This document shows, in pieces, positions 25,388 through 34,379 of a stretch of 64,000 bases of DNA (the first letter of the stretch is position 1; every line of letters begins with the position of its first letter). This DNA comes from Chitinophagales bacterium (GTDB lineage: Bacteria; Bacteroidota; Bacteroidia; Chitinophagales; Chitinophagaceae), in contig JACJXQ010000008.1 of NCBI GenBank assembly GCA_020636495.1, forward strand, positions 806,001 through 870,000, given 5' to 3'. Position numbers and translations under genes: made by a program. Under the pieces are notes generated by a model, which did no database searches, was not told the DNA's origin, and worked only from the letters and a program-made list of their open reading frames with translations.

Positions 25388-26812
25388 TTGGAAAATAATA
25401 AAGAACATTTTCACAGGTCGTTAAGCCTGCTCGACGGTACTTTACTCGTCATAGGCTCAATGATAGGTTCCGGTATTTTTATTGTAAGCGCCGATATAGC
25501 CCGCAATGTAGGTAGTGCAGGCTGGTTGATAGCCGTATGGCTGATATCAGGTTTCATCACATTGTCTGCTGCACTTAGCTACGGCGAGTTGAGCGGTATG
25601 TTTCCCAAGGCTGGCGGGCAGTATGTATACCTGCGCGAAGCTTTCGGCAAGTTGTATGGTTTCCTGTATGGCTGGTCGTTCTTTGCTGTCATACAAACAG
25701 GTACTATTGCGGCGGTAGGTGTGGCTTTTGCTAAATATACAGGCTACTTCATTCCCGCACTGGGCGAAGATAATATCCTGCTGACCATAGGTTCATTTAC
25801 TATTTCTGCTGCCCAGATGCTGGGTATAGCCAGTATATTCCTGCTTACCTACATCAATAGCCGTGGGGTAGAGAATGGTAAATGGATACAGTTCTTTTTT
25901 ACATTCGCCAAAGTTGTGGCTCTTATCGGGTTGATCATATTCGGGTTATTGTTGTTCAAAGATGGTGCGGCGTGGAAGGACAACTGGAGTGACCCGTGGT
26001 TTGCTATGAAACTTGATTTCACTCCTGAAGCGATCACCCGTCAAAGTCTATCAGGTATGGCGCTTGTTGCGGGGCTGGGTGTAGCTATGGTCGGTGGGCT
26101 GTTCTCCAGCGATGCATGGAATAACGTGACCTTTATAGCCGGTGAAATAAAAAAGCCTGAGCGTAATATCGGTCTCAGTCTTTTCCTGGGCACACTTGTG
26201 GTAACGATATTGTATGTATCAATGAACTTCATGTACCTGAATACACTGACCATAAGCGAAATAGCCAATGCTCCTGCCGACCGTATTGCAGTAGCAGCGG
26301 CTGAAAAAATATTTTCGGGTATGGGAGCGGCTATTATTGCCGGCCTTATCATGGTATCAACCTTCGGTTGCAACAACGGTCTGATACTATCCGGTGCCAG
26401 GGTATATTATACCATGGCCAAAGATGGTTTCTTTATACCATCAGCAGGTCACTTGAACAGTAAAGGCGTACCTGCCAAAGCCTTGTGGATGCAATGTATA
26501 TGGGCATCGGTATTGTGCCTGAGCGGTACCTACGGACAGTTGCTGGACTACCTGATATTCACGGCATTGCTTTTCTACATCATGACCATTGCAGGTATAT
26601 TCAAGCTACGCAAAACACAGCCCGACCTGCCAAGGCCATATAAAGCATTCGGTTATCCCGTTGTGCCGATATTGTATATCATCATGGCTGCGGCTATATG
26701 CCTGGTATTGTTGAAAGACAGGACCAGCACCGCAGGCTGGGGATTATTTATTGTACTATTGGGCGTGCCGGTATATTATTACCTGAATAAGCGTGGATTG
26801 AAAACCAAATGA
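25388..26812 (+). CDS. APC-family amino acid permease
   Basis: 474 aa with about 12 transmembrane helices. The APC hallmark 'GTLLVIGSMIGSGIFIVSADIARNVGS' opens TM1, and 'FPKAGGQYVYLREAFG' follows TM2. The start codon is TTG at 25388: an in-frame stop lies just upstream (25370) and the first in-frame ATG falls inside TM1, so no ATG start is possible. A proton- or exchange-driven amino-acid transporter in the inner membrane; substrate unknown. Its stop overlaps the start of the next gene by four bases (ATGA). Confidence 0.9.
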   Translation: MENNKEHFHRSLSLLDGTLLVIGSMIGSGIFIVSADIARNVGSAGWLIAVWLISGFITLSAALSYGELSGMFPKAGGQYVYLREAFGKLYGFLYGWSFFAVIQTGTIAAVGVAFAKYTGYFIPALGEDNILLTIGSFTISAAQMLGIASIFLLTYINSRGVENGKWIQFFFTFAKVVALIGLIIFGLLLFKDGAAWKDNWSDPWFAMKLDFTPEAITRQSLSGMALVAGLGVAMVGGLFSSDAWNNVTFIAGEIKKPERNIGLSLFLGTLVVTILYVSMNFMYLNTLTISEIANAPADRIAVAAAEKIFSGMGAAIIAGLIMVSTFGCNNGLILSGARVYYTMAKDGFFIPSAGHLNSKGVPAKALWMQCIWASVLCLSGTYGQLLDYLIFTALLFYIMTIAGIFKLRKTQPDLPRPYKAFGYPVVPILYIIMAAAICLVLLKDRTSTAGWGLFIVLLGVPVYYYLNKRGLKTK

Positions 26813-27804
26813 AGAAAGAAGAACTGACAAGGCTGTTTAAGAAGATGAGTGACCTGCACGTAGTGGTGGTGGGCGACGTGATGCTGGATAACTACTGGTG
26901 GGGTGATGTAGACCGTGTTTCGCCGGAAGCACCTGTACCCGTAGTGATGCTGAAAAAACGGGAGAGCCGGATGGGCGGTGCAGCCAACGTGGCGATGAAT
27001 TGCAAAGCGCTGGGTGCAAAAGTAACCCTCGCCAGTGTAGTGGGCAAAGATCATGAAGGACACCAACTGAAAGATATGGCGGAGCATGAGGGGATAGATA
27101 CCTCGCTGCTGATGCTGGGCAACGACCGTATCACTACTACCAAGACGCGTATCATGAGCCGCAGCCAGCATATACTGCGTATGGACGATGAGACCACCGA
27201 AGAGCTGAGCACGAAAGATGAACATCCTTTTATAGACAAACTGCTGAAGTACCTACAAATGCAGAAACCGGATGTACTCATATTTGAAGATTATAATAAA
27301 GGGGTACTGAAAGAGAACGTGATAGAAAGGACGATCAACCATTGCCGGGAAATTGGGATGGTAGTGGCGGTAGACCCGAAGAAAAAGAATTTCCTCTCCT
27401 ATAAAGGAGTGACGATTTTTAAGCCTAACCTGAAAGAAGTACGCGAAGGCCTGAACATTCCGCTGAGCAATGTAAACAAGGCAAATATGGATAAGGTGCA
27501 CAAAGAGTTGCAGGCAGCATTGCATCATGATATCACATTCGTTACCCTGTCAGAAAAAGGGGTATATTATGGCAATTCCGGTTCTGAACTGTTACCATCG
27601 CACCTGAGGAGTATTGCTGATGTATCAGGAGCAGGTGATACCGTTATTGCTACCGCATCTATTGTTTATGCACTCACAAAGGATCCTTCTGTTATGGCTA
27701 AGGTATCTAATATCGCAGGTGGACTGGTGTGCGAGGATGTTGGTGTAGTGCCGATCAACAAAAAGCGGTTGATGGAAGAATGTGTTAGATTGCTGGGAGA
27801 ATAG
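26809..27804 (+). CDS. PfkB-family kinase, likely D-glycero-beta-D-manno-heptose 7-phosphate kinase
   Basis: 331 aa. PfkB fold: 'VVVVGDVMLDNYWWGDVDRVSPEAPVPVV' and 'RMGGAANVAMNCKALGAKV' near the N-terminus are very like the kinase half of HldE/RfaE, and 'DVSGAGDTVIATASIVYAL' carries the catalytic Asp. The nucleotidyltransferase half of HldE is absent, so this is a stand-alone kinase domain, as in many Bacteroidota. Expected reaction: ATP-dependent C1 phosphorylation of heptose 7-phosphate for LPS precursors. ATGA overlap with the permease gene suggests translational coupling. Confidence 0.85.
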   Translation: MKKEELTRLFKKMSDLHVVVVGDVMLDNYWWGDVDRVSPEAPVPVVMLKKRESRMGGAANVAMNCKALGAKVTLASVVGKDHEGHQLKDMAEHEGIDTSLLMLGNDRITTTKTRIMSRSQHILRMDDETTEELSTKDEHPFIDKLLKYLQMQKPDVLIFEDYNKGVLKENVIERTINHCREIGMVVAVDPKKKNFLSYKGVTIFKPNLKEVREGLNIPLSNVNKANMDKVHKELQAALHHDITFVTLSEKGVYYGNSGSELLPSHLRSIADVSGAGDTVIATASIVYALTKDPSVMAKVSNIAGGLVCEDVGVVPINKKRLMEECVRLLGE

Positions 27805-27805
27805 C

Positions 27806-28348
27806 TTATTCTTCCCCGGTCAGCACATATATATCAGGTAGGTTGCGACCCTGCTCGTCATAATCCATTCCGTATCCAACCACAAATTTATCAGGTATCT
27901 CAAAGCCGGTATAGTCAATATGTACATGATGTGTTCTTGCCGAAGGCTTTGACAACAGCGATACTAATTTTACAGATGCAGGACCGGCAGAAGTAATATG
28001 CGGTATCAATTCATGTAATGTTCTTCCCGTGTCTATGATATCTTCAACCAGTATGATATGCCTGTGCTCAATACCGGCTTCCAGGTTGTGTTGTATAGTG
28101 ACATTGCCGGTTGACTGAGTGCCGGCATAGGAACTGACACGAATAAATGCAATTTCAGCAGGGATATTTATTTGCCGGAAAAGGTCGGCGGAGAAGATGA
28201 AAGCGCCGTTAAGCAAGCAGATAAATAAAGGATTCTTGTTTGTATAGTCCTGTTCTATCTGCTTGCCTAATTCGCCTACTTTTTCATTAATGCGTTCTTT
28301 GCTGATGTATGGCTCGAACGTTTTATCATTGAGAATGATACTACCCAT
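27806..28348 (-). CDS. hpt: Hypoxanthine phosphoribosyltransferase
   Basis: 180 aa from ATG at 28348 (MGSIILNDKTFEPYIS); a TTG two codons earlier (28354) is possible. The PRPP-binding loop 'HIILVEDIIDTGRTLHEL' and the PPi-loop-like 'FICLLNGAFIFSADLFR' are intact, with the C-terminal 'DKFVVGYGMDYDEQGRNLPDIYVL' typical of bacterial HPRT. It salvages hypoxanthine (and guanine) to nucleotides in the cytoplasm. It starts nine bases after the stop of the upstream LysM protein gene. Confidence 0.93.
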   Translation of the reverse strand: MGSIILNDKTFEPYISKERINEKVGELGKQIEQDYTNKNPLFICLLNGAFIFSADLFRQINIPAEIAFIRVSSYAGTQSTGNVTIQHNLEAGIEHRHIILVEDIIDTGRTLHELIPHITSAGPASVKLVSLLSKPSARTHHVHIDYTGFEIPDKFVVGYGMDYDEQGRNLPDIYVLTGEE

Positions 28349-28356
28349 GCGCAAAT

Positions 28357-30795
28357 TTACTGTTTCACGCGCAGGTTCTGCCCTTCTTTTATAGCGTCAA
28401 AATCCAGCCCGTTCCAGTCCATCAATTGCCTGATAGTAATACCATGTTTTTTGGCAATGGTATAAGCAGTATCGCCTCGTTTTACCAGGTAATATTTGCT
28501 TGGATCATAATTCTGTTGCGGTTGTTGTGCCTGGTATTGCTGGCCCTGTTGCTGATATGCGGGTTGCTGATACTGGTTCTGTGCCTGGTATTGTTGTTGC
28601 GGCAGCTGATATTGCTGTTGATATTGCGGCTGCGCAGGCTGTTGGTATTGCGATTGTTGTGCCTGGTATTGCTGTTGTGGTTGTTGATATTGTTGTTGCG
28701 CAGGCTGTTGGTATTGTTGCTGCCTGTTGTAGTTGTTTTGCTGGTATTGTTGTGTGCGCTGCTGTTGTTGATATTGGGGTTGTTGTTGTTGCGGCTGCTG
28801 GTAACGCTGCGTGTTTTGTCGTCCGCCGTTACCGTTGTCAGCATATATAACATTATCAAACTGCTCCTTCAGCATATCCAGTTCTGTTTTAGGTTTTTGG
28901 GGTTGCTGCACAGGTTTAGCTGCTACCGGTTGCTGTTCCTCTTCTTCCTTCTTTTTTCTTCTTTCTTCCTTTCTCAGTTCGCGTGCAGATTTTTCTTCTA
29001 CAGGCTGCTGTGCTGCCGGGTTGGGTTTAACGTTGGTTGTATTGCTGCTGTATGAATATTGCTGCCTGTTGTATGATGGAGCCGGTTGTTGGTATTGAGG
29101 TTGTTGTGTCACAGGCTGTTGCTGTACGGGCTCTTCCTGCAGGTACTTGGATTGTTCCTCTACTGGCTGCTGTGCAGGCGTTCTTTGTACATATTGAGTT
29201 TGCTGCTGTGCAGGTGTTCTCTGTATGTATTTAGATTGTTGTGATTGCTGCTGTTGCTGAACGGGCTGCTGTGGCTGCTGTTGTGTTACGGGTTGCTGCT
29301 GCTTTTGTGCAGCTTCCTCGCGCTCTTTCTCCAGTTTTCTTTCTTCTCTCCTTTCCTTTATCTTTTCAAAGATGTTCTTTTCCTCTGTGTATACAGGAGC
29401 CGGATTTTTCGGGAAGGTAGATACCGGTGGTGTATATTGCTGGTTATTTGAGTATGTTTCGTCCGGTTCGCCCTGGTATTGTTCCTGGTCGCTGCCGGAA
29501 AGTTGCGCATACACGGGCGATTCTTCACGCTTCATAACATTAGGCTTGCTGCCTGCCTGTGCCTGCAGTTCCAGGGTTACACCCGGTACAGGTTCTTCAT
29601 CCTCTTCCATGTAGTTCAGGTCACGCAGGTATTTCAGTTGTATACCTTCTTTCTGTGCGATCTCTATCATTACCTCACCATATTTCACCAGGTGCATTGG
29701 CCTAATACCCCAGAAGTGTTTACGCTCCAGGTACAACGGCATATCTGCCGGCAAGGGCTCTTCTTTCAGGTCGTTTATCTCCAGGAATTTTTCATAGCGT
29801 ATGCCATTGCGTACGGCATATTGCAAAGGCATATCACCTTTCTTTCCATATATCGCTTTCAGGTTGTTGATCTTTACAACGGTACTTGGTGTATTATCCA
29901 CTCTTGTTTCTACTTCTCTGCCGTTCTGCCTGCTGCGGGTTACAGTGTGTCTTTCCCTTGGCCTTGTGTCGATGTATTTAGAAACTCTTTCGGGCTGACT
30001 GTTATCGTATGTGGTAGTAGTCATGCCTGAAGAAGCAGGTTGGTTGTAGCCATAACTCTGTGCAGCGGGCTGAGTATTACCGTAATTGTTGTTATAGCTA
30101 TTGCTGTTGTTGTTGTAGCTGTTGTTATTGCTGTAGTTGTAGCGATTGTAACTATCGCGGGTATCGCGGGAGTAATTGTTTTCTGCTGGTTGTGTGTATT
30201 GTTGTTGTGACCTGTTGTTCCTGCGCGAATTATTATTCGAAGCTACATTGTTGTCTACTAACCCTGTATTGCCCATGGCTGCATAAGTATATTCCTGCAG
30301 GCGGTAATCCTCTATAAGTTTTATGAGTAACTGCGGATACTGGGCGTTTGTTGCATAGCCGGCTTTACGCAGGCCAAAGGCCCATGCAGCATAGTCTGTT
30401 ACAGATAGTTGGAACAAAGAAGCATACCTCGGATTAGACTTAAGATAATTAGACTGGTCCTGGTAAGATTCAAAATCCATATTGTATTTACGGAAACACT
30501 CATCTCGCCTGTCATCGGTATGCAAAAAAGTAGCACCCGTCCAGTCAGATTTACATTTTAAACCGAAGTGGTTGTTGGCTTGTACCGCCAACGGGCTGGT
30601 ACCTGCGCCTGATTCGTGTATAGCTTGCGCGAGTTTTATGGCGGCAGGAATTCCTGTGCGTTGCTGCTCGCTCATGGCCAGGCTACGGTAACGCTCTATA
30701 TAACGCTGAATGTTGTCACTATTCCTTGTTTGTGCATCGGTGTTTATCGTATACACCAGGGTTAGCAGGGCGTATACTACGAACATTTTTTTCAT
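28357..30795 (-). CDS. Glucosaminidase-domain protein with Gln-rich linker and C-terminal LysM
   Basis: 812 aa. Signal peptide (to about Ala21). A glucosaminidase domain (about 28-170) has catalytic-type Glu61 in 'KLAQAIHESGAGTSPLA' and 'NNHFGLKC'. An Asn/Ser/Tyr-rich linker follows (190-260), then two degenerate LysM-like segments (about 305-410), a long Gln/Pro-rich region from about 450 to 765 interrupted by charged 'REERKLEKEREEA' and 'RKEERRKKKEEEE' helices, and a clear LysM domain at the end ('YYLVKRGDTAYTIAKKHGITIRQLMDWNGLD'). Peptidoglycan cleavage with LysM cell-wall binding is expected. The tract of CAG/CAA codons is prone to length change. Confidence 0.88.
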   Translation of the reverse strand: MKKMFVVYALLTLVYTINTDAQTRNSDNIQRYIERYRSLAMSEQQRTGIPAAIKLAQAIHESGAGTSPLAVQANNHFGLKCKSDWTGATFLHTDDRRDECFRKYNMDFESYQDQSNYLKSNPRYASLFQLSVTDYAAWAFGLRKAGYATNAQYPQLLIKLIEDYRLQEYTYAAMGNTGLVDNNVASNNNSRRNNRSQQQYTQPAENNYSRDTRDSYNRYNYSNNNSYNNNSNSYNNNYGNTQPAAQSYGYNQPASSGMTTTTYDNSQPERVSKYIDTRPRERHTVTRSRQNGREVETRVDNTPSTVVKINNLKAIYGKKGDMPLQYAVRNGIRYEKFLEINDLKEEPLPADMPLYLERKHFWGIRPMHLVKYGEVMIEIAQKEGIQLKYLRDLNYMEEDEEPVPGVTLELQAQAGSKPNVMKREESPVYAQLSGSDQEQYQGEPDETYSNNQQYTPPVSTFPKNPAPVYTEEKNIFEKIKERREERKLEKEREEAAQKQQQPVTQQQPQQPVQQQQQSQQSKYIQRTPAQQQTQYVQRTPAQQPVEEQSKYLQEEPVQQQPVTQQPQYQQPAPSYNRQQYSYSSNTTNVKPNPAAQQPVEEKSARELRKEERRKKKEEEEQQPVAAKPVQQPQKPKTELDMLKEQFDNVIYADNGNGGRQNTQRYQQPQQQQPQYQQQQRTQQYQQNNYNRQQQYQQPAQQQYQQPQQQYQAQQSQYQQPAQPQYQQQYQLPQQQYQAQNQYQQPAYQQQGQQYQAQQPQQNYDPSKYYLVKRGDTAYTIAKKHGITIRQLMDWNGLDFDAIKEGQNLRVKQ

Positions 30796-30835
30796 ACACT
30801 TGGTTTTTTGTGTTTTTTACTCCGTTTTTATTTTT

Positions 30836-31483
30836 TTACTTTTTTCGTGCTATCATTATACCATCGCGTATAGGTAGCAGCACCTGCTCTATACGGTCGT
30901 CATCGCGCAGCTTTTCGTTGAAAGCGTGTATAGCTTTGCCATTCTTGCTTTGTTCAGCTTCAGGCAATACCACTTCGCCATCGTACAGTACGTTATCAGC
31001 CAGTATAAAGCCGCCTTTGCGCACTTTATCAAACACCTGGTCGTAATAAAGACCGTAGTTCACTTTGTCTGCGTCAATGAACACCAGGTCGAACATTTCG
31101 TCCAACCCCGGTATAATTTTCTCAGCTTGTCCTGTATGCAGTGTGATTTTTTCCTCTAATCCTGCTTCACAAATATAACGAAAACACATGTCTCTCAACT
31201 CTTCGTTCACGTCGATGGTGTGCAAGTGGCCGTCTTCTGTCAATCCTTTGGCCAGACATATGGCAGAATATCCTGTATATGTTCCTACCTCCAAAATACG
31301 CCTTGGTTTTAGCAAAAAGCTAATTGCCTGTAACACAGCACCTTGTAAATGCCCGGAGAGCATAATTGGTAACTGTACCTTCATATTGGTCTCCCTGTTC
31401 AGCTTTGCGAGAACAGGATCTTCGGGTGAAGTGAAGGCTTCTACGTAATTGTTAATGTTTGGTGAATGCTCAAAACGCCCCAT
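30836..31483 (-). CDS. Class I SAM-dependent O-methyltransferase (Methyltransf_3)
   Basis: 215 aa. The SAM-binding motif 'ILEVGTYTGYSAICLAKGL' and metal-binding-type 'DLVFIDADKVNYGLYYD' with 'GGFILADNVLYDGEV' mark the catechol-O-methyltransferase-like bacterial family. The cytoplasmic reaction is methyl transfer to a hydroxyl, probably Mg2+-dependent; substrate unknown. Forty bases separate it from the LysM gene downstream. It is a single-domain protein of normal length. Confidence 0.9.
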   Translation of the reverse strand: MGRFEHSPNINNYVEAFTSPEDPVLAKLNRETNMKVQLPIMLSGHLQGAVLQAISFLLKPRRILEVGTYTGYSAICLAKGLTEDGHLHTIDVNEELRDMCFRYICEAGLEEKITLHTGQAEKIIPGLDEMFDLVFIDADKVNYGLYYDQVFDKVRKGGFILADNVLYDGEVVLPEAEQSKNGKAIHAFNEKLRDDDRIEQVLLPIRDGIMIARKK

Positions 31484-31535
31484 AAAATGCTTCGATTTTG
31501 GATGAATTTGTATGTATCACCACAAAATTAAGGAA

Positions 31536-33002
31536 CTATTCAGAGACTACAGAGTGTTGTTTTTTTGATATAACCAGTAGGAACAGGTAAGTAATTCCTG
31601 CATTGATGAGCAACAACTCCAAACCTATCTTATAGTTACCTAACAGGTAGGCTTCATTCTGTTTCAGTAAATAGCACAGTATTGGTGCTGCTATGCAAAC
31701 CAAAGGCACCAGCTTATTATTGACATTGCGTTTTGTGAAGATACCGAATGCAAATAATGCCAGCAGTGGTCCGTAAGTATATCCTGCTACAGCCAGCAGC
31801 GTGCTGATAAGCGAACCGTTATCTACTTCTCTGAAGAAGAATATACAGCCAAGAAATACGAGTGCGAATGTATTATGTACGATAAGTCTTACCCTGCTTT
31901 TCTTTTTTTCGTCCCAGTCAGTACGGCGTTTCATGCCCAATATGTCTATGCAATACGATGAGGTAAGCGCTGTTAAAGCGCCGTCGGCACTGGGGAAGAG
32001 TGCCGATATCAAACCTATCATAAAACATATGGTGATGAAGAATGGCAAACCACTTTTCAACGCAATGAAAGGGAAGATATTATCGCCGGCAGCACTGATA
32101 CCTTTTACGTCTGCATACAAATAGAGCAGTCCGCCCAGCAACAGGAATATGAAATTGGCTATCAGTAGAATGAAACAGAAGGTGATCATATTCTTCTGCG
32201 AATCCTTCAGGTTGCTTACGCTGATATTCTTTTGCATCATTTCCTGGTCCAGTCCTGTCATGCCTATGGTAATGAAAGCACCACCCAGTACGCTTTTCCA
32301 GAAGCTGCCACCCGACATGATGTCTGTATTCACCATTTTGGTATAACCTTTATCGGTCATAGCTGCCCATGTGCCTGAAAAACTCAGTCCCATATCATTC
32401 ATGATGTATATAACACAGACCAGTAGTGCCAGTATCATAAATGTAGTTTGCAGTGTATCGGTCCATACAATAGTTTTTACACCACCTTTGAATGTGTACA
32501 GCAATATCAGGACGAGTATCAATACAGCTGTAAATTCAAAAGATACACCCATGTCTTTCAGCACGAACAGCTCCAGTACTTTGATGACCAGGTACAGCCT
32601 GAGTGTGGCCCCCAATGTACGCGACAGGATAAAGAACAAGGCTCCCGTTTTGTAGGATGCAGTACCCAGTCGTTCATCAAGGTAACTGTAAATAGAGGTA
32701 AGTTGCATTTTATAGTATATGGGCAAAAGGATAAATGCAACGGCAAAGTATCCCAGCCAGTAGCCTATTACTACCTGGAAGTAGGAGAAGCCTGCTGAGC
32801 CTACTGTGCCCGGTACCGAAATGAATGTCATGCCGGACAGGGAAGTGCCTATCATACCGAAGGCTACCACCCACCATTTACTGCTGCGGTTACCTATAAA
32901 AAACGACTCGTTATTGGAACCACGTGAAGTATAAAAGGCTATGCCCAGCAACAGGGCAAAATAAGATAAGATGATGACCAGTAATATTGCAGACATACTC
33001 AT
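31536..33002 (-). CDS. Sodium:solute symporter (SSS family)
   Basis: 488 aa from MSMSAILLVIIL at 33002; an upstream in-frame Met (33026) adds eight residues before the first helix and is less likely. About 13 helices; 'FFIGNRSSKWWVVAFGMIGTSLSGMTFISVPG' is the family's TM2 region, and 'GLISALFPSADGALTALTSSYCIDIL' the late Ser/Thr-containing helix of the sodium site. Related to, but clearly different from, the symporter at 10988. Substrate unknown. Confidence 0.88.
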   Translation of the reverse strand: MSMSAILLVIILSYFALLLGIAFYTSRGSNNESFFIGNRSSKWWVVAFGMIGTSLSGMTFISVPGTVGSAGFSYFQVVIGYWLGYFAVAFILLPIYYKMQLTSIYSYLDERLGTASYKTGALFFILSRTLGATLRLYLVIKVLELFVLKDMGVSFEFTAVLILVLILLYTFKGGVKTIVWTDTLQTTFMILALLVCVIYIMNDMGLSFSGTWAAMTDKGYTKMVNTDIMSGGSFWKSVLGGAFITIGMTGLDQEMMQKNISVSNLKDSQKNMITFCFILLIANFIFLLLGGLLYLYADVKGISAAGDNIFPFIALKSGLPFFITICFMIGLISALFPSADGALTALTSSYCIDILGMKRRTDWDEKKKSRVRLIVHNTFALVFLGCIFFFREVDNGSLISTLLAVAGYTYGPLLALFAFGIFTKRNVNNKLVPLVCIAAPILCYLLKQNEAYLLGNYKIGLELLLINAGITYLFLLVISKKQHSVVSE

Positions 33003-33062
33003 GCCGTGAAAATAGGCAAAAAGCAAGTAAACAGGTAACAGTTATTGCCTTGTATCAGCTGA

Positions 33063-34319
33063 CTATTTGGCTACCCTGAACACTGCTGTTTCCGTTTCAG
33101 TACTCAGCCTAAGAATGTAGACACCTGCAGGTAGTGACATAACAGGAACGGTTACCGGCTGGCCGGCAGTGTATACTGAGTTGTACACTTTAGCACCTGT
33201 AATATCAGTGAGCTCGACGATCTTCTGTCCCGGAATATTATCTGCACCTTTGATGTATATCCTGTCACGTGCCGGGTTAGGGAAGATGCTTATGGTATTT
33301 ACCAGGTCGTTCCGCCCCGCAACAGAAGTTGCGATGTATCCCTTATATTCTGTTGAATTCTCAATAAATACAAGGTTCAGGATATTTACTTTATTCGCAT
33401 TTATCGTAGCAATAAAATCAATATTGTCTTTGCCCCATACGTCGCCAAATACTTTATAAGTACCAAATGGCAGATTGGTAAATGCATATTCGCCACTCGC
33501 GTCTGTAAACGTATAATCTACGGTCACATCCTGCATGTCTGTTACAAACATGATCTTATCGGGCAGGCGATTGTTAGTAAGACTGTCTTTGGCATATCCC
33601 GAAATAGTGGAAGGCCCGCCTGTTGGATTGATGGCTTCGGGTAATATAATATTGATCCCTTGTCTTGCCACTTGCAACGGGATGTCTCTCGCTCCTGACC
33701 ATTTCAGGTCGTAGTTACTATTGTTTTTATGATAAGCCGGCAGGTATTTTTTGTAGTCGGCAGAGGTACTTTTTAAGGCTGCCCGCATGATCACTTCGCA
33801 ACCTGTACTTTGTATCGGAAAAGAATCTACAGCATAGTACCCGTTCGTGTCTGTTTCAACACTGTCAATATAATTCAGCATAGTACCGCATTTGCTTATC
33901 AGGTACACCTGTGCGTCTTTTACTTTGGGTCGCTTACTGGCATCACCGAGGTATACATAGCCACTAAAATTGGTGGGTGGTGTAACACATACTATCAGGG
34001 GACTGTTGATGTTATTGCCTGCGTAGATGTGTGTATTTATTTTATAGGATACACTATCGCAATCAAGCGTAGATACATAAAAAACGGTACCTGTTGAAAC
34101 ATTTGAGGGTAATTGAAAACTGGCTACTCCAAATGAATCTGTCTTTTGCTGAATGAGCTGGAACGGAGGATTTGACTGGTTGGTGTCCGGGTACATATAA
34201 ACTACCTTCCCTACCAGGCTGTCGCCGTTCGTGTTTTTAACCTTTGAGATGACAGTCCTCTGCCCGTAAACTACTCCCGTACCCAACAGTAACAATATGA
34301 GTATATATATATTCTTCAT
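33063..34319 (-). CDS. Secreted protein with carboxypeptidase-regulatory-like repeats and T9SS type A domain
   Basis: 418 aa. Signal peptide (ILILLLLGTGVVYGQ). Three beta-sandwich repeats of the carboxypeptidase-regulatory-like type: 'NGDSLVGKVVYMYPDTN', 'FSGYVYLGDASKRPKVKDAQVYLIS' and 'ISGYAKDSLTNNRLPDKI...DASGEYAFTNLPFGTYKVFG'. The T9SS type A end is 'SIFPNPARDRIYIKG', 'LTDITGAKVYNSV', 'LPAGVYILRL'. Expected on the cell surface. It follows the sigma/barrel pair in the same direction (60-bp gap) and could belong to their transcript. Confidence 0.85.
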   Translation of the reverse strand: MKNIYILILLLLGTGVVYGQRTVISKVKNTNGDSLVGKVVYMYPDTNQSNPPFQLIQQKTDSFGVASFQLPSNVSTGTVFYVSTLDCDSVSYKINTHIYAGNNINSPLIVCVTPPTNFSGYVYLGDASKRPKVKDAQVYLISKCGTMLNYIDSVETDTNGYYAVDSFPIQSTGCEVIMRAALKSTSADYKKYLPAYHKNNSNYDLKWSGARDIPLQVARQGINIILPEAINPTGGPSTISGYAKDSLTNNRLPDKIMFVTDMQDVTVDYTFTDASGEYAFTNLPFGTYKVFGDVWGKDNIDFIATINANKVNILNLVFIENSTEYKGYIATSVAGRNDLVNTISIFPNPARDRIYIKGADNIPGQKIVELTDITGAKVYNSVYTAGQPVTVPVMSLPAGVYILRLSTETETAVFRVAK

Positions 34320-34379
34320 CGTTCAGTTATTATGCTTTCATACTATATAAGACGCCTTGTCGTGCGCATGTGTTAGTGT

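Noticed and set aside
28426..29055. 209-aa Leu/Val-rich frame opposite the LysM gene
   Set aside because: A shadow of the CAG/CAA codon repeats on the other strand; composition is a by-product of the repeat.
28500..29300. CRISPR-like look of the repeated Gln-codon region
   Set aside because: Repeats are in frame, of uneven length and without unique spacers; they encode a low-complexity linker.
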